A DNA stretch of 64,000 nt, taken from Zea mays (taxonomy: Eukaryota > Streptophyta > Magnoliopsida > Poales > Poaceae). Positions 19,501 through 28,489 of this stretch are shown here, in pieces. The translations under genes were made by a program, and so were the position numbers. The stretch covers positions 96,297,849-96,361,848 of the forward strand of contig NC_050104.1 in NCBI RefSeq assembly GCF_902167145.1, given 5' to 3'. Position 1 is the stretch's first letter, and the number at the start of each line of letters is the position of its first letter. Under the pieces are notes generated by a model that made no database searches, was not told the origin of the DNA, and worked only from the letters and a program-made list of their open reading frames with translations.

Positions 19501-22453
19501 GTGTTTCTTGAGTTTATTGTGCGTTTAGGCTTGGAACTTCAGATGCCTGTGAACCTTTTTGATTTTATACAGGGATGAGACACTACGTCTTATAGAGATC
19601 ATGCGGTCAAGGACTTCTGATTTTACTGTTGAAGACCAGAGACCTCCAGTATCTACTGCAAAAGGTTTTGAAACAAAATTTTTTACACCTGCCAAACTGA
19701 TCGAGGCTCAGCCATCTTGGAGGACTGATATCGTTCCATCATCCAATGTAAGAATGGCTGAACTGTAGAATATCAACTCATGATTGTTTACCTGTACACA
19801 ACGTATTGGTAGACACCTACTGACCCTGTTGCTTGTTATTTCTATGTGATGCGAATCCTGCCTATATGCTTTTGAAGTTCAAGTATGCTTGCAGCTGAGT
19901 AATAGTTTTGTGAACTATGTGCAATTTAAAAAAAACGATTCAACCACTTTAATCTCCCTCCCTCCCATAGTAACAGAGGCTGTGTTGGAGACTGGAGAGT
20001 TATATATGCGCAGTGCTTATGTAATACAATAATAATCCTTCCTTTTTTGCTTGATTTGTTGTTTTCTCTTATCTTGTGCTTTATTGGCATTCTAGGTGCA
20101 TGATATTGGTTCTTCGCCAGTTGAAATTGCCAAAGCTTTTATGGAAGCGCAGACCTCAGCTTCTGTACACGAGTCCAAAAAGCGGAAATTCAGAGCTTTG
20201 AGTCATGGAGTTGCGGTTGACAATTCGACATCAGAAGTTTTCCCTACAATAACTACTGATTCTTCTGTAAGATGGCCTGACTCAGTTGTTCAAGGTGGTC
20301 CCAATTATCTTACACCACAAAGTAATAAAGGAAGGACTCTGTCTCAGCCTCTTTCTCGCACACCATACAATAGCTCAGTTATTCGAAGATATATTAAGGT
20401 TGCATGTTGACTTTCTTGCAATTGATTTCTATTCTAAGCTATGCAATGTTTCTTATTTGTCATCAGCTGTGTACTAGCATTCAAATATCACCTTTGGGAG
20501 CTAAAATGTTTCATGCTTATTTGGTCTGTTGCTACTACAGAACAGCAGGCATGGTGATATGCACAATAATGGACAGACACAATTTCCCACTCCATTTTCT
20601 ATTGGAAGTAAGGTACTAGCTAGTTGCCTGTCCATTGCAACAGATTTTCATTATGAACTACTCAAAATTCTGCTAATCATTTATCCACAAAGAAACCACG
20701 TAGGTACAAGGTGGAACTGGAAGACCATCTGGTACATTATTTGTACATCTATGTATACACAAAGCAGTGCATGTTAGATCCTTGTGTAGAAACCAATCAC
20801 CTCTACCAACTGTTGTTTTTTAATAGAAGTAAAGACAAATTTGATGTATTTTACTGTCGTCATGATACACACATGTCTCTTTGCTTCATGAAAAATAAGA
20901 AACTCTGGACAGATTTAAGCCCACATATTTGCATTATATGTTGGAACTATTTGTGCAAGTTCGTAATAGCTAATCAAAATTTATTCTGCCTTGTATGTGA
21001 TTCAGTGATATTGTTCTCCATTCGGAAGGTTGTAAAACCTGATTATGTTCGACTATAAGTAATTCCTGCAATTAGTGCACAGCATCCCAAAAACTTCGAA
21101 TAATGACCGACAACAGAAATCAGTTATAACTTCGTTTGCTATGTTTAGACCTTAAAGTGCCATCACATTTGGAGGGGGGGGGGGGATTATTGTACAGATG
21201 TACGGCCATCTGTTCCTTTTTGTCTAATAATATTCTTCTTTGCTTTATAGAGAATACTAGAGGATACACATGTATCAGCAAGTGGTGGTATAGCGCAGCC
21301 ATCATCTTCCAGGGGACAGATAGATGTTTTTGGTTCTATTCTAAGAGAAGGTTCGACTGCAATAAACAATGTTGCATTCAACCTGCAAGAGTCAGATGGT
21401 AAAAGCATGACAGAAAGCAGAACAACTTTTGGACGTGCTTCAGGTGTAGACAATATCTCAAGGGTTGCTTCAGTATCTGTTCATCCCAAGTCAAGCGAAA
21501 CAGCATTCAAAATACTTAAGCAACTTGACAGAACTATTCCTTCCCCTACATCAAAGCCACTAGGGCTGAGACAGACATTAGCCAAGAAAAATACTTTTTC
21601 TGTTGCTACCTACAGACAGATTAAAGAGCCTGATATCATTATCGGTAATGATAATAAACAGAGCAGCATTAATGAGAGTGGTAGTGCTAGCTCGGAGACT
21701 ACATATGGAAAAAAGGTATACTCCCATTTGCATTATCTAGCACAATCTACTGTACTACTGTTTACTAATTGTACATGTTATATGAATCATGTTTGGACAT
21801 AAAATCAATTGCTACTGGATTACTGAAAATTTGCTATATGCACTTTTAGTTGTTGCGTTGCAATGCAGAACAATGTTTTTTTCCTGACCACTTATTTTAG
21901 TTTGTTCTCTACTGCTATTTTCAGTCGACCACCAATGCAGATTAGATCAGTTAATCAATTTAGCAGATTCCTAACAGCGTTAAACTATAGATACACCACT
22001 AATCGGTTGCTCGTGTTCCACCTTGTGTAGGTTCAGCAACCTCAAAGCAGTCCTATTTCAGGAGAGTCAAGTGAAAAAGTCCAGAGAAGCGGAGCTAACT
22101 CAGATGTTTATGAAGCAGGCACTTCTCAGCGTCCTCTGAAATCAAATCTAACACCCACTTCAGTCGCCGAGGTCTTGGATAATAACAACACCAGCAAAGG
22201 TTTCAGCTTCACATTTCCTATTCCTAAAGCTCCAAGCTCTCTACTTGAACCGCCTCCTACACCAACCATGGCCTCGCCACCAAGGACCTTGCCAATCACT
22301 AACGAGGATGTTCCCAAGTTCACCTTTGGCTCATCCAGCATGGCCAACAAACTCGTTTTCTCCTTCAACTCCACAAGCAGTTCTCCTGGTGCTGGTGGAA
22401 CAGACCCAACCTTCAAATTTGGATCTGATAATAAGCGAGAGCTTGTGTTTTGA
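16526..22453 (+). CDS. NUP1: Nucleoporin NUP1/NUP136-like protein, 10 exons
   Basis: Inferred exons: 16526-16742, 17939-17985, 18109-18123, 18564-18721, 19573-19747, 20096-20398, 20541-20612, 20704-20742, 21251-21715, 22031-22453. They join into an uninterrupted frame of 637 codons plus TGA. NUP1/NUP136 is a plant nuclear-basket nucleoporin. Support: an N-terminal SPYGGAPRRWLSKLP patch, RYFSRDETLRLIEIMRSRT across exons 4-5, KKRKFRALS, and a C-terminus with FSFTFP, PKFTFGSSS, LVFSFNS and FKFGSD. Introns use GT-AG except intron 4, which needs a GC donor. The start is the first ATG in frame after an upstream stop; a 23-codon upstream ORF lies at 16435-16506. Relatives are longer as I remember them, so this may be a shortened paralogue. 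A Helitron end abuts it upstream. Confidence 0.75.
17293..17682. mobile_element. Stowaway-like MITE in intron 1 of the nucleoporin-like gene
   Basis: The ends are inverted repeats: ACTTCTTCTGTCCTAAATTA... at the left and ...TAATTTGGGATGGAGGGAGT at the right, matching over AAATTATAAGACGTTTTGGC. The CTCCCTCC-type terminus is that of Tc1/mariner Stowaway elements. It is about 390 bp with no coding capacity. Confidence 0.7.
18789..18943 (+). mobile_element. Au-like SINE in intron 4
   Basis: This tRNA-derived sequence has an A box (TGGCACAGTGG, 18793-18803) and a B box (GGTTCGATGAG, 18836-18846). It is followed by the body GGCTTGCCTCGGTTATTCC and CCCACTCATGTGGGAGTC and ends in a short T run. ATTGAA repeats flank it (18778-18785 ATTGAAAG; 18944-18950 ATTGAAG), consistent with a target duplication. 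It is transcribed in the same direction as the host gene. Confidence 0.85.
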
Positions 22454-23245
22454 TACAGTTTTTTTTTGATAGACACCATGCCCGCGGATCTGAACTGTAC
22501 CACTCTATCTATTCTTGGTGTAAGACGTCTTAAGAGAGTTGGAGTGTGCTACTTGAGCTACACAACATGACATTCTTTTCATTCATTAGCATATTCAAAC
22601 ATTACATATTTTAGACGTCCTGCGTTGGCAGGACATTTCCCCCAGTGCTTTGCACCCGTGGCTGTGTCATTGGGCATCAGTTCGTTTAGCCTATTATTTG
22701 GAAGCTTTTCATAGCTGAATGGAGTTCCATTGCCCTTTCGGTCCAAGGTATGTGATATGTCAATGTCACTGCTGATATAATCCGTTGAAAAGCGCTGCTT
22801 TCTTGGCAAAGCGCGTTTGAAACCGCGCATTTTTTTTTGGCGCATGAATGCACCGGCCCGTTTTCTGATAACAAAAGGCACGAGGATGACCTGGTTGCTA
22901 AAAGACGGGAGTCGAGTCCGAGTCATGAGAACGACGGGTGGATGCAGAAACAGTTGCCTGATTGCATCGCATACACAGGCTGGAGTCGCCTGGAGTGTTG
23001 TCGCCACTGAACCGAAAGGAGATAATGGTGTCATACACCGATACACGTAACCCGGTACGTGTGGATATCTGGATGATACTTCACATCAATCTTCGCTGCT
23101 GTGGTAGACAGTTGTTTTTCCCCCCGTAAAAATAGATTCTTTAATGGAACACGGGAAAAATAAATATTCCTTTTCGTATTCCGTTATCCAAAGAATATAT
23201 GTTTCCAGATTTTAAATTTAAAGAATATTTGTTGGGGATACAAGA
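22454..23245. other. 3' flank of the nucleoporin-like gene
   Basis: The first 150 bases are probably 3' UTR. From about 22580 an open frame of 155 codons runs on the minus strand (22579-23046). Its C-terminal half includes RKQRFSTDYISSDIDISHT and WGKCPANAGRLKYVM, but I recognise no family and see no flanking splice logic. I record it as unproven. Confidence 0.25.
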
Positions 23246-23247
23246 TA

Positions 23248-23331
23248 CTCCCTCGGGTTTTTTTATATTTAACGTTGGTTAACGTAAAATTGAAGCGTCA
23301 AACGAAAAAAAATTGAAAAAAATGGAGGTAG
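23248..23331. mobile_element. Short Stowaway-like MITE
   Basis: 84 bp starting CTCCCTCGGGTTTTTTT and ending with the complement of CTACCTCCATTTTTTT, flanked by TA on both sides (23246-23247 and 23332-23333). It has no coding capacity. Confidence 0.55.
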
Positions 23332-23375
23332 TAATTTTCAACTTCTATTTTAAACTCCACCATCTAAAGTGCAAA

Positions 23376-23469
23376 AATGCAAACAATATTTTGCACCATC
23401 ATATTCGCAACGCGTCTCGTCGAATGCAAACAATATTTTGCACCATCATATTCGCAACGCGTCTCGTCG
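23376..23469. repeat. Perfect 47-bp tandem duplication
   Basis: The unit, starting AATGCAAACAATATTTTGCA and ending GTCTCGTCG, occurs twice head to tail (23376-23422 and 23423-23469) with no difference that I can see. The duplication is recent. It sits between two MITEs. Confidence 0.95.
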
Positions 23470-23500
23470 TCGGTTGTTGGGAGACCTGAAGAATCGGTAA

Positions 23501-23628
23501 GGGCTTGTTTGGGAGTAAGGGTAATAGAGGGGATTGGAGGGGTTAGAATCTCCCACTATTCAATTTTAAATAGTGGGGGATTATAGCCTCCTCAATCCCC
23601 TTCATTTCACTTGCTCTCAAACGAGCCC
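23501..23628. mobile_element. Tourist-like MITE with TAA target duplication
   Basis: 128 bp, ends GGGCTTGTTTGGGAG and CTCTCAAACGAGCCC (inverted repeat with two mismatches), TAA on both sides (23498-23500 and 23629-23631). GGATTGGAGG/CCTCAATCC inside also pair. TAA duplications and this terminus fit PIF/Harbinger. Confidence 0.8.
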
Positions 23629-23631
23629 TAA

Positions 23632-25235
23632 AGAATCTAGCCCGTCCGTCGGTCCGTGCATTATTCTCTTATTCCCTGCACTGCGGGTACTGTAACTGAG
23701 CATTGAAGGAAGCGTCAGATCGTCCGATTAGCTACGTTCCACCTACTATTACTAAAATAATCACTCGTCCAGGACTGGGCCAAGCAGGCTTAAGCTAGAG
23801 CGTCGGTGCAGGCTCTTCTGCATCGTGCAGGCCAGTACCAGTACTAGCTAGGAACGTGTCCTGACTGGCATCACTCGAACACACAAACGGGGAAGCCGGA
23901 GACCAGCTCGGCCCGGCCGGTGGGTCAGCAGTCATTCACTAATGACGCGTTGCTATCGCGCAACGATGCCCTGTATCTCTCCCCGTAGCTGCAGAGGATC
24001 CAGCGTCGCTCTCTCCGCCGCGGGCCCCGCTTGACGGGCACGAGATTCCGGTGTACCCATGCAACGCAGCGCAGGCCATGGATCAGAGACTCATCAGGCG
24101 CGAGCATTGTGGGGGGTGGGGCCGTGGGGGGACCAGGCCCGCGATCCTGTGACGCCACCGCAGTCGCGGCTGGGCCCTCCGCTGGAGAAAGCTCCGCGCG
24201 ATGCCATGCCATGCGGTCGCCGTCACGCAACTGGCCAACTAGGGTTTCGCAACTGCTGGCCGACCAGTCGACCACCCGCCCTCTCCTGGCCGGGACGTCG
24301 TCGACGACGACGACGACGACGTGACGGCTTACCAGGCTTTTCCGTCCTAACGCCTACGGTTAGGACTTTTTCTCGGCTACGTTACAAAAAAAACTTTCTT
24401 TTGTTTATACCTTTTTGTTTTGCAAACGTCTTTTGAGGGCTTCTTTGCAAAATTAGGCTCGTAGTTCCCTTTCTGGAGGAGTATATATTTACAGGCTTTC
24501 GTCAGTCGGTCAATGGCGAGGTCTTCGATCGGATGCCAGTGGCAAAGCAGCAGCATCTGGGAAAAAGAACTTTGTGGTAGTGAGTGCCATGTCATCTGTG
24601 TGATGACCACTCTTAAAAGCACCACATCACCCTGGCATGGCAAGCTTTTGGGCACCTAATGACTATTATACATTGCACTGTCAGCACTAAGGCAAACGTA
24701 TATAAAAAATGGCGATGTTTGAGCATATTCAACAACAAACCCTAAAATAGTCCTAACATTCATAATGTTTAGGATCTCAAAAAAATATTTACTCCAACAG
24801 TCGTGCCTTAAATAATGCTATTTAGAAAATAAATCATGTTATTAGAAAATAAATGGTTAGAAACTAAGTTGAAATGAGGATAGCGCTTCAGTCTATGGGG
24901 TACTATATTTAGGATCCGAGAGATCGAGCCCTATAACTGTTTGATGAAATTTTATAAAATAAGGACGTTGTTCGAAGGGTGTTTTATGGTTTTGATCCCT
25001 ATATTTAAAATAGGACCATGTTTAGAGCCTTTCTTGGAGACGCTCTGCACAACAGAAGTTGGCTTTTAGGGCCGGCCACTAACACCGTAACACGGTACGG
25101 TGTCCACCGAATCAAATCATAATAAAGGGCCTAGCACAAGTATAATTGAGAGAATTCGAAATTTGACATCCAATTCGCAAGCATTTCAAGATTTGACACT
25201 CCTATCACAATGACATGTGGGGGTCATTATGAGTC
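23632..25235. other. Intergenic DNA, no supported gene
   Basis: 23640-24330 is GC-rich and ends in a (GAC)n run near 24300. Frames there (23925-24275 minus, 24031-24436 plus) show low-complexity composition and no known domain. 24400-25235 is AT-rich with no open frame of note. I see no promoter or RNA gene that I can defend. Confidence 0.4.
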
Positions 25236-25895
25236 ATTGACATGTGGATGATTACCCAAACAAGTTCACACCTAAGAAGAAGAGGAGAAAAGGCCAAACA
25301 TTCACATCAATCAATACATGGGATGATTCATCAAGTGAGGATGAAGCCCCACTAAGGAGTTGGGGCCATCATCGCTCTTCATCACACTCATCTCACAAAT
25401 GCCTTATGACATGAGATAACACTAATAATTCATCCTAAAGTGAGTATAATAGTGATAATTATATTGATGATGAAAAACCCTCCACAAAAGGACTTACACA
25501 TGACATGCAATATTTTGAGGAGGTTTGTGCAAAACAAAAGGCTCAATTAAAATTTCCCTAAGGCACCTCAAATAGAACCTATTAAAATTGAGAAAAGGGA
25601 TCCCTCTACTTCTTGTTTGGATTTAATAGAGATTAACTCTAACCCTTGAAAATAGGTATTGGTGAAGAATTTCATTGTAGAAACATGCTCAAATGAGATT
25701 GCAAGGTAAAATGAAGAGATAAAGCAAGAAGTGGCTCACCTAAGTAAGACTTTGTACAACAAGAAAGGCAAGGCCAAACAAATTCAACCTCATCAGGATA
25801 ACACCACTACGGGAGTGAAGGAGCTAGATGAGGAAAAGACTGTGGTTTGTTGGTTATGCCACAAGGAAGGCCACAAGTCTTACCAATGCAAGGTG
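25236..25895 (+). pseudogene. Decayed Copia element C: gag, left part
   Basis: Broken frames read KFTPKKKRRKGQTFTSIN, WDDSSSEDEAPLRSWGHH and HKCLM, the linker region seen in Maximus/SIRE-type gags. They then run to a CCHC zinc knuckle (CWLCHKEGHKSYQC at 25851-25892). Element A has inserted directly after the knuckle; AGGTG at 25891-25895 is the duplicated target. Many stops and frameshifts are present. No 5' LTR of C is recognisable upstream, so its left end is lost. Confidence 0.7.
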
Positions 25896-27104
25896 TGAAA
25901 GGGAAATGTGCCCTTGGGCCATTTCTAAGTATTTTGGTGATTAAGTGCCCAACACAAAAATGGTTTAAGTATTAATAAGTGCAAAATGGTGGATGAAGTG
26001 CAAATCAACATAAAGGTATGATTCTAGACTTAGTATATTGGTTTTTGTGTACTAACATATTTGTCTAAGTGCTAGAATCAGAGAAAAGACAAAAAGGAAA
26101 AGACTTGGCTGGAGCAGCCAAGACTCTATGCATTCTGGGTGCACCGGACAGTGTCTCGTGCGCCAGGTTGGCATCTGGTCAACTGGCTGCTCTCGGGTCT
26201 CGACGACGGCGTATGGCTAAAATCACCGGACTGTCCGGTGAGCCAATGGTCGGCCGCACCAACGGTCGGCCGCGCAATCCGCGCGTGACGCGTGGCCGAG
26301 CCAACGGTCTGATGGGGGCACCGGACTGTCCGGTGTGCACCGGACAGTGTCCGGTGCGCCAACGGCTCCAAATCTTCAATGGTCGGCTGCGCCAGTTTAG
26401 GAAAGCAATCTGCACCGGACACTGAACAGTGCCTGTCCGGTGGCACACCGGACTGTCCGGTGCGCCACCCAACAGAAGGCAAGAATTGCCTTTCTGGATT
26501 GCTCTCAACGGCTCCTAGCTGCCTTGGGGCTATAAAAGGGACCCCTAGGCGCATGGAGGAGTACACCAAGCATACTCTGAACATTCTAAGACTCCCGCAC
26601 TCCATCTTCGCACACTCGATTGACATTCTTAGTGATTTGAGCTCCGTTATAGTGATGAACTTGTTGTGTTACATTTGAGCTCAAGTCTTGGCTTGTGTGT
26701 GTGAGTATTGCTGGGATTTGTGTGTGTTGCTTTTTCCCTCCCTTACATCCGTGTTTCTTTGTGATCATCATTTGTAAGGGCGAGAGGCTCCAAGTTGTGG
26801 AGATTCCTCGCAAACGGGATATAGTGAAAGAAAGAAAAACACCATGGTATTCAAGTGGATCTTTGGATCACTTGAAAGGGGTTGAGTGCAAACCTCATCC
26901 ATTGGGACGCCACAACGTGGAGTAGGCAAGTGTTGTACTTGGCCGAACCACGGGATAACTCGCGTGTCTTTTGTGATTGCCTTTCTTTGATACTTGTGTT
27001 CACAAGAGCTCGCTATTTAGCCTACTAACACTTAACCAAGTTTTGTGGCTATAAGTTTCAAGTTTTTACAGGATCACCTATTCACCCCCCTCTAGGTACT
27101 CTCA
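25896..27104 (+). repeat. 5' LTR of element A
   Basis: 1209 bp. It contains an array of CACCGGAC/GTCCGGTG palindromes at about 26140-26465 and a TATA box (TATAAAA, 26531-26537). It lacks about 20 bp relative to the 3' LTR, equal to one palindrome unit near 26225. Confidence 0.95.
26531..26537 (+). promoter_or_regulatory. TATA box of the element A LTR
   Basis: TATAAAA in the context GGGGCTATAAAAGGGACCCC, downstream of the palindromic array, as expected for the U3/R boundary. Confidence 0.7.
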
Positions 27105-27106
27105 AT

Positions 27107-27118
27107 TGGTATCAGAGC
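27107..27118 (+). other. Primer-binding site of element A
   Basis: TGGTATCAGAGC, two bases after the LTR end, is the exact initiator tRNA-Met complement used by most plant Copia elements. Confidence 0.92.
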
Positions 27119-27154
27119 TGTTCTCTTAACGAAAGGGACTAATCGCCCGAAGGG

Positions 27155-28489
27155 ATGGATCCTAAGGGAAAGGGGATGGTGATCAACGACAAGGAGAAGG
27201 AGTCCTTCATTAATGAGCCAAAAGATGACAAGCCCACTGACTTGGGCTCAAGTCACAAGAAGAAGGATGGGAAGAAGAAGAGGCGCATCAAGAAGGTTTA
27301 CAAGAAGGCTAAGGGCGAGTCACACCTTGGAAAAGAGTGGGACTCGGATTGTTCTTTGTCCGACTCCGACGACAAAGGACTCGCCGCCACGGCCTTCAAC
27401 AAATCGTCTCTCTTCCCCAATGAGCATCACACCTGCCTCATGGCAAAGGAGAAGAAGGTAAGCACTCGAAATACTATTAAATATGCTTCTTCAAGTGATG
27501 ATGAATCTAGTGATGATGAAGTAGACTATGCAAGTTTATTCAAAGGCTTAGATAGAACTAAAATTGATAAGATCAATGAATTAATTGATGCTTTGAATGA
27601 GAAAAATAGATTGTTAGAGAAGCAAGAGGATCTTTTATATGAAGAGCATGATAAATTTGTAGGTGTGCAAAATTCTCTTGCTTTAGAAGTTAAAAGAAAT
27701 GAAATGCTTTCATGTGAATTATCTACATGACATGAATCTATTTCTAGCTTAAAGAGTATTAATGATGACTTGAATACTAAGTTAGAAATAGCTAATAAAT
27801 CAAGCTCTTGTGTAGAACATGTTGTGATTTGCAATAGGTGTAAGGATTTCAATGTTGATGCTTGTAGTGAACACTTAATTTCCATTTCCAAATTAAATGA
27901 TGAAGTGGCTAGTCTTAATGCCCAACTTAAGACTAGCAAGAATGACCTTGATAAACTAAAATTTGCAAGGGATGCCTACACTATTGGTAGACACCCCTCA
28001 ATTAAGGATGGGCTTGGCTTTAAGAGGGAAGCCAAGAACTTAACAAGTCAAGGGGCTCCCATTTTCAACAAGGAAAAAGGGAAGGCTCCTATGACTAGTA
28101 ATAGTCAAAAGAATCATGCATTTATTTATGATAGAAAATTTTCTAGAAATGCTTATTATAATAGGAGTTGTAATGCTTATGATTCAAATGTCATGATTGC
28201 TTCAAGTTCTTTCCGTGTGCATGGTAGAGATATGCCTAGGAAAAATGTTATTCATCATATGCCTAGGACAAATGTTGTTCATGTACCTAGGAAAGCAAGT
28301 AACGAAACTTCTACAATTTACCATGCTTGCAATGCTTCTTTTGCAATTTGTAGGAAGAATAAGAAAGTGATCGCTAGGAAATTAGGGGCAAAATGCAAGG
28401 GAGATAAAACTTGCATTTGGGTCCCTAAGGCTATTGTTACTAACCTTGTAGGACCCAACAAGAGTTGGGTACCTAAAACCCAAGCCTAA
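27155..28489 (+). pseudogene. Copia gag of element A, internally deleted
   Basis: It starts MDPKGKGMVINDKEK and keeps one frame to the stop at 28487-28489 apart from a TGA at 27728-27730. Compared with element B, the N-terminus (GKKKRRIKK) is joined directly to the post-knuckle region (KGESHLGKEWDSD). The capsid-type domain and the CCHC knuckle, some 300 residues, are gone. What remains is the acidic/serine linker, a coiled-coil stretch (KINELIDALNEKNRLLEKQ) and the tail ending SWVPKTQA. Without capsid and knuckle it should not package RNA by itself. Confidence 0.85.

Noticed and set aside
21174..21187. Poly-G run in intron 8 of the NUP1-like gene
   Set aside because: Simple homopolymer, may vary in length; no structure beyond that.
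23925..24436. Possible small gene near a (GAC)n run
   Set aside because: Low complexity, frames on both strands, no splice or domain support.
24658..25235. 5' LTR of element C
   Set aside because: I looked for TGTAAGGAAATGG and the other blocks of the 44838 LTR and found none.
26138..26466. CRISPR-like array of short palindromes
   Set aside because: Units are irregular in spacing, have no unique spacers, sit in an LTR, and recur in plant Copia LTRs.
27105..27120. tRNA-Met gene
   Set aside because: Only 12 bases complementary to the tRNA 3' end; it is a primer-binding site.
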